From NCBI RefSeq assembly GCF_001722335.1, contig NZ_MIHA01000009.1, positions 179,676 through 243,675 of the forward strand: a DNA stretch of 64,000 bases, in the 5' to 3' direction. This document shows, in pieces, positions 25,548 through 33,203 of the stretch. Positions within the stretch are counted from its first letter, which is position 1. The number at the start of each line of letters is the position of its first letter. The notes below the pieces were generated by a model. It was not told the origin of the DNA and made no database searches. It saw nothing but the letters and a program-made list of their open reading frames with translations. The DNA comes from Mycolicibacterium flavescens (lineage in GTDB: Bacteria > Actinomycetota > Actinomycetes > Mycobacteriales > Mycobacteriaceae). The position numbers were made by a program, and so were the translations under genes.

Positions 25548-25796
25548 TCACGCGGTGCCGTCGGCGCCGCCGTCGTGGCCGTCGGGGTTGGAGCCGCCGT
25601 CGGCGACACCTTCGCCGCCCGCGCTACCGTCGGCGCCGCCGTCGTGGCCCTCGGGGTTGGAGCCGCCGTCGGCGACACCTTCACCGCCCGCGGTGCCGTC
25701 CGCGCCGCCGTCGTGGCCTTCAGGGTTGGAACCGCCGTCGGCCGGGCCTTCGCCGCCTGCGCCCGAGGTGGTGATGTCGTCGTCGTCGAGTGCCAT
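25548..25796 (-). CDS. Three-repeat Gly/Asp-rich peptide, putative RiPP precursor
   Basis: 82 residues, no signal peptide. A 13-residue acidic leader (MALDDDDITTSGA) is followed by three 23-residue repeats of the form GGEG(P/V)ADGGSNP(E/D)GHDGG plus ADG(T/S)A, at 14-36, 37-59 and 60-82. Repeats differ at only three positions. Each has one His, one Asn and three Asp. There is no Cys or aromatic residue. AAGGAG lies seven bases before the ATG. The next gene is a JmjC oxygenase, then a ferredoxin-like protein. Similar short proteins occur in other actinobacteria, some under the uninformative name BatC (from memory). Function is unknown; a modified peptide is my inference. Confidence 0.8.
   Translation of the reverse strand: MALDDDDITTSGAGGEGPADGGSNPEGHDGGADGTAGGEGVADGGSNPEGHDGGADGSAGGEGVADGGSNPDGHDGGADGTA
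25551..25757 (-). repeat. Three 69-bp in-frame repeats in the peptide gene
   Basis: Unit positions are 25689-25757, 25620-25688 and 25551-25619. They are nearly identical in DNA as well as protein, so they arose by recent duplication or are kept alike by gene conversion. The unit length is a multiple of three, so copy number can change without a frameshift. Confidence 0.9.
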
Positions 25797-25884
25797 CGTG
25801 TGCTCCTTTTTCGGTTGGGCTGATACCGCAGCGTGCGCTGGTGGTGTTGCCCCAACCGCACCCGGACAAACCACGGGCCGCGGT

Positions 25885-25890
25885 TATGGT
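25885..25890 (+). promoter_or_regulatory. -10 element, likely leaderless (TATGGT)
   Basis: TATGGT ends six bases before the GTG of the Nudix gene, and no ribosome site is visible. Transcription probably starts at the GTG itself. Confidence 0.5.
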
Positions 25891-25896
25891 CGAGCG

Positions 25897-26613
25897 GTGA
25901 CGATTCCCTACGACGAGTCGCTGCGCGAGCGGGTCCGGTCGAACCTGACCGGACACGACCGCCGCGCTGTCACCGACCCGAACAAGCGGCACGCGGCGGT
26001 GGCCGTGGTGCTGGTCGATTCCGAAGTCGGCGAGGACCGCGTCGACCCGGCCGACGTCGACAACTGGATCGGCGGTCGGCCGATGCCCTCGGACCTCGAC
26101 GGCCGGATGGTCGACGTGTCCGGCGGGGCCGCGTTCCTGCTGTGCCGCCGCGCGATGCGGCTGAACTCGCACGCCGCGCAGTGGGCGCTGCCCGGCGGGC
26201 GGCTCGACCCCGGCGAGACCGCGATCGAGGCGGCGCTGCGCGAACTCGACGAGGAGGTGCGGGTGCGGCTGCCGCACTCGACGGTGCTGGGTCTGCTCGA
26301 CGACTATCCGACCCGGTCCGGTTACGTCATCACCCCGGTGGTGATCTGGGGCGGCGGCCGGCTCGACCCCGACCCGGCGCCCGACGAGGTGGCCGCGGTG
26401 TACCGGGTGGGGCTGCACCAGCTGCAGCGAGAGGATTCGCCGCGCTTCGTCGACATCCCGGAGAGCCCCCGGCCGGTCGTGCAGATCCCGCTGGGCAACG
26501 ACCTGATCCACGCCCCGACCGGGGCGGTGCTGCTGCAGCTGAGGTGGCTGGGCCTGGAAGGCCGCCACGACCCGGTCGACGAGCTCGAACAGCCGGTGTT
26601 CGCCTGGAAGTGA
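25897..26613 (+). CDS. Nudix hydrolase (CoA-pyrophosphatase-like)
   Basis: 238 residues. The Nudix box runs from Gly101: GRLDPGETAIEAALRELDEEV, with the metal-binding REL.EE core intact and Arg in place of the usual late glycine. AAFLLCRRAMRLNSHAAQWALPGG precedes it. The central placement and C-terminal extension recall coenzyme A-type Nudix enzymes. It cleaves a nucleoside diphosphate linked to another group. It is divergent from the peptide cassette across 100 bases and followed by acyl-CoA dehydrogenases, so a link to CoA metabolism is plausible but unproved. Confidence 0.87.
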   Translation: MTIPYDESLRERVRSNLTGHDRRAVTDPNKRHAAVAVVLVDSEVGEDRVDPADVDNWIGGRPMPSDLDGRMVDVSGGAAFLLCRRAMRLNSHAAQWALPGGRLDPGETAIEAALRELDEEVRVRLPHSTVLGLLDDYPTRSGYVITPVVIWGGGRLDPDPAPDEVAAVYRVGLHQLQREDSPRFVDIPESPRPVVQIPLGNDLIHAPTGAVLLQLRWLGLEGRHDPVDELEQPVFAWK

Positions 26614-26688
26614 CGCGTCGACGCACAATCCAGGTGCGCTTACCCGGCGACGCGGGTACCTCACGTAGATCGAGAGACGGGGTTGACT

Positions 26689-27864
26689 GTGAAACTGGAA
26701 TTGAGTGAGTCCGATGCGGCGTTCCGCGACGAGATGCGGCGGTTCTTCACCACCGAGATCCCGGCCGATCTGCGTGAGCGGATGCAGGCCGGGCACCCGA
26801 ACTTCCCCGACGACATGGTCACCAGCCAGCGGATCCTCAACGCCAACGGGCTGGCGGTGCCGAACTGGCCGGTCGAATGGGGCGGACAGGACTGGACACC
26901 GCTGCAGCGCCAGATCTGGCTCGACGAGATGCAGTTGGCCGGCGTGCCCGAACCGCTGGCGTTCAACGCCAAAATGGTCGGGCCGGTGATCGCGCAGTTC
27001 GGTTCCCAGGCGCTCAAAGAACGCTTCCTGCCGCCGACCGCCAACCTCGACATCTGGTGGTGTCAGGGCTTCTCCGAACCCGAGGCCGGCTCGGATCTGG
27101 CGTCGCTGCGCACCACCGCGGTACGTGACGGCGACAGCTACGTGGTCAACGGCCAGAAGACGTGGACGACGCTGGGGCAGCACGCCGACTGGATCTTCCT
27201 GCTGGCCCGCACCGATCCGGACGCGCCGAAGCGGCAGGCCGGGATCTCGTTTCTGCTCGCCGAGATGTCCACGCCGGGAATCACGCTGCGGCCGATCAAA
27301 CTGATCGACGGCGGCTACGAGGTCAACGAGGTGTTCTTCGAGGACGTCCGCATACCCGTCGATCAGCTCGTCGGCGAGGAGAACCGGGGCTGGACCTACG
27401 CGAAGTTCCTGCTCGGCAACGAACGCACCGGCATCGCCCGGATCGGGCTGACCAAGCTGTGGATGGCCCAGATCAAGAAGCGGGCCGCGCAGGTCACCGT
27501 CGACGGCGCGCCGCTGCTGCACGACCCGCTGTTCGCCGCGCGTGTCGCCGAGATCGAAAACGGGTTGCTGGCACTGGAACTGACGCAGATGCGGGTCAGC
27601 GGTTCCGAGGCCGACGGGAAGCCCAACCCGGCGTCGTCGATCCTGAAACTGCGCGGCAGCCAACTGCAGCAGGCCGCCACCGAGCTGATGGTGGAGGTGG
27701 CCGGTGAGGACGCGCTGCCGTTCGCCACCGACGACGGGGTGGCCGCGCCGCAGTGGGCGCAGGACGCGGCGCCGCGCTACCTGAACTACCGCAAGACGTC
27801 GATCTACGGCGGCACCAACGAGATTCAACGCAGCATCATCGCCTCGACCATCCTGGGATTGTGA
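26689..27864 (+). CDS. Acyl-CoA dehydrogenase, first subunit
   Basis: About 391 residues. WWCQGFSEPEAGSDLASLRTTA is the FAD/substrate signature, followed by GQKTWTTLGQHADWIFLLARTD and by YRKTSIYGGTNEIQRSIIAS at the end. The position often holding catalytic Glu before GGT is Tyr-Gly here, as in the branched- or steroid-acyl enzymes whose base is elsewhere. It introduces a double bond into acyl-CoA. The second subunit follows after seven bases. GTG 26689 has a GGGG tract six bases upstream; TTG 26683 is the alternative. Confidence 0.9.
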   Translation: MKLELSESDAAFRDEMRRFFTTEIPADLRERMQAGHPNFPDDMVTSQRILNANGLAVPNWPVEWGGQDWTPLQRQIWLDEMQLAGVPEPLAFNAKMVGPVIAQFGSQALKERFLPPTANLDIWWCQGFSEPEAGSDLASLRTTAVRDGDSYVVNGQKTWTTLGQHADWIFLLARTDPDAPKRQAGISFLLAEMSTPGITLRPIKLIDGGYEVNEVFFEDVRIPVDQLVGEENRGWTYAKFLLGNERTGIARIGLTKLWMAQIKKRAAQVTVDGAPLLHDPLFAARVAEIENGLLALELTQMRVSGSEADGKPNPASSILKLRGSQLQQAATELMVEVAGEDALPFATDDGVAAPQWAQDAAPRYLNYRKTSIYGGTNEIQRSIIASTILGL

Positions 27865-27871
27865 GCCGGCC

Positions 27872-28948
27872 ATGGACTTCGACCTGACCGAAGAACAGCA
27901 ACTGCTGCGCGACGTCGCCCGCGACGTGTTCGCCGCCGACGCCGTTGAGGAGGGCCGGCGCGCAGAGGTGTGGGCCCAGCTCGCCGAAATCGGGATCCTC
28001 GGACTGGGTTTCGATCCGACCGAGGCCGGCCAGATCGAGATCATGGTGGTGCTGACCGAGCTCGGCAGGCGGTTGGCGCCGGAACCGGTGGCCCAGGCCG
28101 CGCTGGTGCCGGGCGGGCTGATCGCCGAACTGGGCACCGAGCGTCAGCGTGAGATCGCGGCGGCCGTCGCCTCCGGGTCCACGCTGCTGGCGTTCGCGCA
28201 CACCGAAACCGGGATGCGTTCGGTGGACACCGCGCTGGGCACACAAGCTCGGCGCTCCGGTGACACCTGGACCCTGACCGGCCGCAAAGGGCCGGTGCTG
28301 GCGGGGGATTCGGCGGACACCGTCGTCGTCAGCGCGAACCTGCCCGACGGCGGCACGGGCCTGTTCCTGGTCGACGCCGACGCGGCGACGCGGCGGCCGT
28401 ACCGCACGTTCGACGGGCGCGGCGGGGCGCAGATCGACTTCGAGGACACCCCGGCCGAACCGCTCGGCGACGGCGGCGACGCCACCGAGCACATCACCCG
28501 GGCGGTGATCCGGTTCCAGTCCGCACTGTGCGCGGAAGCCGTCGGCGCGATGGAGGAGGCGCTGCGGATGACCACCGAATACCTCAGCAGCCGAAAGCAG
28601 TTCGGCGTCCCGCTGAGCACCTTCCAGACGCTGACCCAACGCGCCGCGGACATGTACGTGTCGCTGGAGCTGGCGCGCAGCATGAACTACTACGCGGCGA
28701 TGTCGATCGCCGACGGCCGGTTCGACCCGGTGATCGCCGCGCGCGCCAAACTGCAGATCGGCCGGTCGGGCCGCCACATCGCCCAGGAGGCCATCCAGAT
28801 GCACGGCGGTATCGGGATGACCGCCGAGTACCCGGTCGGCCACTACGCGGCGCGGCTCACCGCGATCGAAGCCACGTTCGGGACGTCCGACGACGCGCTG
28901 CGCACGTTGACCCGCCACATCGACGACTACGAGACCGTCTCGCTCTAG
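27872..28948 (+). CDS. Acyl-CoA dehydrogenase, second subunit
   Basis: 358 residues, shorter than its partner. It opens DFDLTEEQQLLRDVARDVF and carries HITRAVIRFQSALCAEAVGAMEEAL, YLSSRKQFGVPLSTFQTLTQRAADMYV and IQMHGGIGMTAEYPVGHYAARL. The C-terminal FGTSDDAL replaces the YEGT-type end, so it may lack its own catalytic base. Tandem pairs like this form heterotetramers in mycobacterial sterol side-chain breakdown (FadE26-27, FadE28-29). I infer the same arrangement; no other sterol genes are in the window. Confidence 0.88.
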   Translation: MDFDLTEEQQLLRDVARDVFAADAVEEGRRAEVWAQLAEIGILGLGFDPTEAGQIEIMVVLTELGRRLAPEPVAQAALVPGGLIAELGTERQREIAAAVASGSTLLAFAHTETGMRSVDTALGTQARRSGDTWTLTGRKGPVLAGDSADTVVVSANLPDGGTGLFLVDADAATRRPYRTFDGRGGAQIDFEDTPAEPLGDGGDATEHITRAVIRFQSALCAEAVGAMEEALRMTTEYLSSRKQFGVPLSTFQTLTQRAADMYVSLELARSMNYYAAMSIADGRFDPVIAARAKLQIGRSGRHIAQEAIQMHGGIGMTAEYPVGHYAARLTAIEATFGTSDDALRTLTRHIDDYETVSL

Positions 28949-29008
28949 CTTCTCCCGCGAGCGCACACCTTCTACGGTTTGCGCACCGAATGCACAGGAA
29001 AGGTGCGC

Positions 29009-30163
29009 ATGTTCATCGTCATTCTCGGGTCGGTGCTTGCGCTGATGCACCTGTACCTGTGGCTGCGGTTGGTGCGCGACACCACCCGGGCGGGACGGCT
29101 GCGCTGGGTGCTGACCGGCGTGTTGCTCGCGTTGGCGGCGGTGCTGGTCGCGGCGCTGATGCTGCCGCGGGTGGTGGGCCCGGCGGAGGCGGGGTGGTTC
29201 GCCTGGCCCGGCTACCTGTGGTTCGGGCTGGCCGCGTACCTGTTCCTGGCGCTGCTGGTCCTCGAACCGGTCCGGTTGATCCTGCGCCGACGTGCCCGCC
29301 GTGAAACCCGTTGCGAGGCAGCCGATTTGACCCGTCGGCTGTTCCTGGCCCGCGCGGGCGCCGCGGTCGCGGGGGTCACGTCGGTGGCGGTGGTCGGTTA
29401 CGGCACCGTGCGCGCCGTCGGCCCGCCCGACGTGCTGCAGGTCCCGGTGCGGCTGCGCGGTCTGGACCCCGCGCTGCGGGGTTTCCGGATCGCGGTGGTG
29501 TCCGACATCCACCTCGGCCCGCTGGCGGGCCGGGCGCACACCGAGCGTCTGGTGTCGATGATCAACGAGGCCGACGCCGACCTGGTGGCGATCGTCGGTG
29601 ACGTGGTCGACGGCACGGTCGACCAACTCGGTTCGGCGGCAGCGCCGTTCAAGGACCTGGTGAGCCGCGAGGGCACCTTCTTCGTCACCGGCAACCACGA
29701 GTACTTCGTCGACGACACGATGTCCTGGCTGCGTGAACTCGAACGTCTCGGGGTGCAGCCGCTGCGCAACGAGAACACCCCGATCCGCCGGGGCGGCGCG
29801 GTACTCAACGTGGCCGGGGTCAACGACCTGGCCGGGCGGCGCTACGACGACGGCCCGGACTTCGACCGCGCGCTGGCCGGGGTGCACCCGGACGGCCCGA
29901 CCGTGCTGCTCGCGCACCAGCCCGTGCAGGTCGAGCAGGCCGCCGCGCGCGGGGTCGACCTGCAGCTGTCCGGTCACACGCACGGCGGGCAAATGTGGCC
30001 GTTCCACTACCTGGTGCGCGCCGAGCAGCCGTCGCTGGCCGGGCTGTCCACCGTCGACGGCACCCAGTTGTACGTCACCCGCGGCGCCGGCTTCTGGGGC
30101 CCGCCGGTCCGCGTCGGCGCACCACCGGACATCACCGTGCTGACCCTGGAGCGTGAGCCCTGA
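29009..30163 (+). CDS. Membrane metallophosphoesterase, second copy
   Basis: 384 residues. Three or four N-terminal helices are followed by LTRRLFLARAGAAVAG, a twin-arginine-like stretch and helix, so the catalytic domain is probably outside the cytoplasm. Metal motifs in order are SDIHLGPLAG, GDVVDG, GNHEYF, LLAHQP and SGHTHGGQMWPF. It is a paralogue of the protein at 737-1936. The ATG at 29009 has AGGAAAGG upstream. It lies between the dehydrogenase pair and a fatty-acyl-AMP ligase on the same strand. Confidence 0.88.
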   Translation: MFIVILGSVLALMHLYLWLRLVRDTTRAGRLRWVLTGVLLALAAVLVAALMLPRVVGPAEAGWFAWPGYLWFGLAAYLFLALLVLEPVRLILRRRARRETRCEAADLTRRLFLARAGAAVAGVTSVAVVGYGTVRAVGPPDVLQVPVRLRGLDPALRGFRIAVVSDIHLGPLAGRAHTERLVSMINEADADLVAIVGDVVDGTVDQLGSAAAPFKDLVSREGTFFVTGNHEYFVDDTMSWLRELERLGVQPLRNENTPIRRGGAVLNVAGVNDLAGRRYDDGPDFDRALAGVHPDGPTVLLAHQPVQVEQAAARGVDLQLSGHTHGGQMWPFHYLVRAEQPSLAGLSTVDGTQLYVTRGAGFWGPPVRVGAPPDITVLTLEREP

Positions 30164-30180
30164 CACGTGCCGGGCGTCCC

Positions 30181-30186
30181 TAGACT
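30181..30186 (+). promoter_or_regulatory. -10 element, leaderless (TAGACT)
   Basis: TAGACT fits TANNNT and ends six bases before ATG 30193. No ribosome site exists in the gap, so the ligase mRNA most likely starts at its AUG. This gives the ligase its own promoter despite the 29-base gap to the gene before. Confidence 0.55.
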
Positions 30187-30192
30187 TCGGGC

Positions 30193-31998
30193 ATGTCCAC
30201 CCCCGCGCGACCGGTGCCGCACGACGGCCTGCTGCGGATCGAGGACTGCCTCGACGACGACGGCGCCGTGGTGGTGCCCGCCGGGGTCAACCTGATCTCG
30301 CTGATCGACCGCAACATCGCCAACGTCGGCGACGCGCCGGCCTACCGCTTCCTCGACTACAGCGGCGCCAACGAGGGCGTCGCGACCGAGCTCACGTGGA
30401 CCCGGCTCGGGCAGCGGCTGCGCGGCGTCGCCGCCCGGATCCAGCGGGTCGCCGCGCGAGGTGACCGGGTCGCGATCCTCGCGCCGCAGGGCCTCGACTA
30501 CGTCACGGCGTTCTTCGGCGCCATCAAGGCCGGCACGATCGCGGTGCCGCTGTTCGCCCCCGAACTGCAGGGCCACGCGCAGCGCCTCGACACCGCGCTG
30601 CGCGACTCGCAGCCCTCGGTGGTGGTGACGACCTCGGCCGCGGCGGCCAACGTGCGCAGCTTCCTCGCCGACCTCGACGGCGTACCGGCGCCGCGCGTCG
30701 TGATCCTCGACGAGATCACCGACACCGACGAGTTCGAACCCGTCGACCTGGATCTCGACGACGTGTCGCACCTGCAGTACACCTCCGGTGCCACGCGCGC
30801 GCCTGCCGGCGTCGAGATCACCCACCGCGCCGTCGGGACCAACCTGATCCAGATGATCCTGTCGATCGACCTGCTGGACCGAAAAGTACACGGGCTCAGC
30901 TGGTTACCGCTGTTCCACGACATGGGGTTGTCGATGATCGGCTTCCCCGCGGTGTACGGCGGGCACTCGACGCTGATGTCGCCGACGGCCTTTCTGCGCC
31001 GCCCGCACCGGTGGATCAAGGCGATGTCCGACGGCGCACGGGAGGGTCGCGTGGTGACCGCCGCGCCGAACTTCGCCTACGAGTACGCCGCGCAGCGCGG
31101 CCGGCCCGGCCCCGGCGAGAACCTCGACCTGAGCAAGGCGGTGCTGATCCTCGGCTCCGAACCGGTCGACATCGACGCGATCACCGCCTTCAACGAGGCG
31201 TTCACCCCGCACGGGTTGCCGCCCAACGCGTTCCGGCCGTCCTACGGGATCGCCGAGGCAACCTTGTTCGTCGCGACGATCGCCCCGCAGGCGCGCGCCG
31301 CCGCGGTGTACCTCGACCGCGGTGCGCTCGGCGAGGGCCGCGCGGTGCCGGTGCCCGCCGACGACGAGGGCGCCGTCGCGCACGTGTCGTGCGGACAGGT
31401 CGCCCGCAGCCAGTGGGCCGTCATCGTCGACCCTGACACCGGAGCCGAACTCGCCGACGGACACATCGGCGAGATCTGGCTGCACGGCGACAACATCGGC
31501 CGCGGCTACTGGGGCCGACCCGAGGAGACCCGCCGCGCCTTCGGTGCCCGGCTGACCTCCCGGCTGCCGACTCGCAGCCATGCTGAAGGCGTTGCTGCCG
31601 AAGCGAACTGGCTACGCACCGGCGACCTCGGCTGCTATCTCGACGGCGAACTGTACGTGACCGGCCGCCGCGCCGACCTGATCGTCGTCGACAGCAGGCA
31701 GCACTACCCGCAGGACATCGAGGCCACCGCCGAACGCGCGTCGTCGATGGTGCGGCCCGGGCACGTCACCGCGTTCACCGTCGACGGTGACCTGGTGCTG
31801 GTCGCCGAACGGGCCAGCGGCACAGCGCGAATGGACCCCGCGCCGGCGGCGGCCGCGATCCGCGATGCGGTGCGGGCGCGGCACGGTCTGCCGGTCGCCG
31901 ACGTGCAGTTCGTCGCCGCGGGCGCGATCCCCCGCACCACCAGCGGCAAGCTGGCGCGCGGCGCGTGCCGCACCGAATACGTCGACGGACGCCGCTGA
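30193..31998 (+). CDS. Fatty-acyl-AMP ligase (FadD type)
   Basis: 601 residues. The adenylation motifs are YTSGATRAPAGVEITHRA (phosphate loop), SWLPLFHDMGLSMIGFP, RPSYGIAEATLFVA, WLRTGDLG and the C-terminal IPRTTSGKLAR with the catalytic lysine. The LPLFHDMGL form and the length are typical of FAALs, which make acyl-adenylates and pass them to a polyketide synthase or peptide synthetase rather than to CoA. No PKS or NRPS lies in the window, so its acceptor is elsewhere. The segment about 450-475 (SRLPTRSHAEGVAAEAN) is an added loop. Confidence 0.9.
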   Translation: MSTPARPVPHDGLLRIEDCLDDDGAVVVPAGVNLISLIDRNIANVGDAPAYRFLDYSGANEGVATELTWTRLGQRLRGVAARIQRVAARGDRVAILAPQGLDYVTAFFGAIKAGTIAVPLFAPELQGHAQRLDTALRDSQPSVVVTTSAAAANVRSFLADLDGVPAPRVVILDEITDTDEFEPVDLDLDDVSHLQYTSGATRAPAGVEITHRAVGTNLIQMILSIDLLDRKVHGLSWLPLFHDMGLSMIGFPAVYGGHSTLMSPTAFLRRPHRWIKAMSDGAREGRVVTAAPNFAYEYAAQRGRPGPGENLDLSKAVLILGSEPVDIDAITAFNEAFTPHGLPPNAFRPSYGIAEATLFVATIAPQARAAAVYLDRGALGEGRAVPVPADDEGAVAHVSCGQVARSQWAVIVDPDTGAELADGHIGEIWLHGDNIGRGYWGRPEETRRAFGARLTSRLPTRSHAEGVAAEANWLRTGDLGCYLDGELYVTGRRADLIVVDSRQHYPQDIEATAERASSMVRPGHVTAFTVDGDLVLVAERASGTARMDPAPAAAAIRDAVRARHGLPVADVQFVAAGAIPRTTSGKLARGACRTEYVDGRR

Positions 31999-31999
31999 C

Positions 32000-32998
32000 T
32001 CAGCCGACGCCGAGACGCTCGCGCAGCGTGTCGGTGAAGAACCGGGCCGTCGAGACCGGCCGGAACTGACGCGCGGCCGCGGTCAATGCGTCCTGCTGCT
32101 GGACGCTGAGCTCGATGTCGGCCGCGGCGACGTTGAACTCGAGCTGCTCGACGCTGGAGGCGCCCGGGATCGCGACCACGTTCGGCAGGTGCAGCAGCCA
32201 CGCCAGCGCGACCTGCGCGGGCCGGGCGCCGACCTCGACGGCGACGTCGCGCAGCGTCTGCAGGAGCGGTTCGGCGCGGCGCAGGTTCTCCGTGCCGAAC
32301 AGCGGGTTGGCCGCGCGGACCCCGCCGGGCCGGTTGTCGGGTCCGTACTTGCCGCCGAGCAGCCCCTGCGCGAGCGGGCTGTAGGCGATCACGATGCGGT
32401 TCTCCCGCTCGGCGAACGGCACGAGGTCGCCCAGCGCCTGCGGATGGGCCAGCGAGAAGTGCACCTGGTTGCTGATCACCGGCCCGCCCAGCGCGGCGTC
32501 GGCCTTGCACCAGCGCTCCAGCGAATAGTTCGACACCCCGGCCGCGCCGATGACACCCTCGTCGAGCAGATTCCGCATCCCCGGCATGATCACCGAATCG
32601 GGCACCACCGGATTGGGCTGGTGGACCTGGTACAGCGGGATGGTGCGCACACCCAGCCGCTGCGCGCTGGCCCTCGCCCGCTGCCTGACCACGGCGGGCA
32701 CCGGCGCGACCGGGAACACCTTGCTGGCCAGCGCCACGTTGTCGCGTTCGGCGCCCAGCGCCTCGCCCAGGATCCGCTCGCTCTTGCCGAACCCGTAGAT
32801 CTCGGCGGTGTCGAACAGCGTCACCCCCAGCGCCAGCGAGCGCTGCACGATCTCGCGGGCCGGCCCGGAGGCGTAGCTGTCGCCGTAGCCCCACTCCCGC
32901 GACCCGAACTGCCAGGTCCCGAGCCCGATCCGGCTGACCCGGCCCACTCCGTCGACGTCGATGTACTTCACCGGGCCCACAGTACGGACGGTCTGCAT
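32000..32998 (-). CDS. Aldo/keto reductase
   Basis: 332 residues. VSRIGLGTWQFGSREWG, FDTAEIYGFGKSERILGEAL (catalytic Asp and Tyr), VALASKVFP (Lys) and YQVHQPNP (His) form the usual tetrad, and GASSVEQLEFNVAA binds NADPH. It reduces aldehydes or ketones. It converges on the ligase gene with a one-base gap. The ATG at 32998 is close to the SigF-type promoter that faces the other way. Confidence 0.9.
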   Translation of the reverse strand: MQTVRTVGPVKYIDVDGVGRVSRIGLGTWQFGSREWGYGDSYASGPAREIVQRSLALGVTLFDTAEIYGFGKSERILGEALGAERDNVALASKVFPVAPVPAVVRQRARASAQRLGVRTIPLYQVHQPNPVVPDSVIMPGMRNLLDEGVIGAAGVSNYSLERWCKADAALGGPVISNQVHFSLAHPQALGDLVPFAERENRIVIAYSPLAQGLLGGKYGPDNRPGGVRAANPLFGTENLRRAEPLLQTLRDVAVEVGARPAQVALAWLLHLPNVVAIPGASSVEQLEFNVAAADIELSVQQQDALTAAARQFRPVSTARFFTDTLRERLGVG

Positions 32999-32999
32999 G

Positions 33000-33025
33000 G
33001 TTTTGCGCCCCGATACCGGGGGTAT
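33000..33025 (+). promoter_or_regulatory. SigF-type promoter (GTTT-N16-GGGTAT)
   Basis: GTTT at 33000-33003, exactly 16 bases, then GGGTAT at 33020-33025: a full match to the mycobacterial SigF stress consensus. It points at the 37-residue zinc-ribbon gene at 33085. The -10 lies inside an exact inverted repeat, GATACC-GGG-GGTATC at 33012-33026, which could also bind a regulator. Confidence 0.7.
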
Positions 33026-33084
33026 CTGAGGCGGACGTCGCACCAGCGGCGCAGCAACCTGGATTCAGTGTGGAGGCGGAGCGC

Positions 33085-33198
33085 ATGCTCGAGTTCATCT
33101 GCCCGACCTGCGGGCACTTCAGCTTGGAAGAAGCCGCTTGTGATTCCTGCACCGGCCGCGCCGGCGAAGGCAGCACTGACCTCGCGATGGCCGGGTAG
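33085..33198 (+). CDS. 37-residue zinc-ribbon microprotein
   Basis: A short gene with good support. GGAGG lies eight bases before the ATG, a full SigF-type promoter lies 60 bases upstream, and the stop is five bases before the esterase ATG. The product has two CxxC knuckles, Cys6-Pro-Thr-Cys9 and Cys19-Asp-Ser-Cys22, in FICPTCGHF and EAACDSCTG, with His11 nearby. It should bind one zinc. Its function is unknown; a stress-time partner or regulator is a guess. It is easily missed by gene callers because of its size. Confidence 0.72.
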   Translation: MLEFICPTCGHFSLEEAACDSCTGRAGEGSTDLAMAG

Positions 33199-33203
33199 AC
33201 GCG

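Noticed and set aside
25538..25861. N-terminal extension of the JmjC protein upstream through the peptide gene
   Set aside because: It is an Ala/Thr/Pro-rich alternate reading of the repeats. The peptide frame has the ribosome site and sensible residues.
25555..25896. N-terminal extension of the Nudix protein
   Set aside because: It runs antisense through the peptide repeats and shows only Pro/Ser-rich repeats. GTG 25897 with a TATGGT box is better.
25720..28137. 800-residue minus-strand frame over the Nudix and dehydrogenase genes
   Set aside because: No recognisable domain and wrong residue composition. The plus-strand genes fully explain the DNA.
28970..29008. Palindrome before the second metallophosphoesterase gene
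   Set aside because: GCGCACACCTT and AAGGTGCGC pair only with a gap, so it does not stand out from background.
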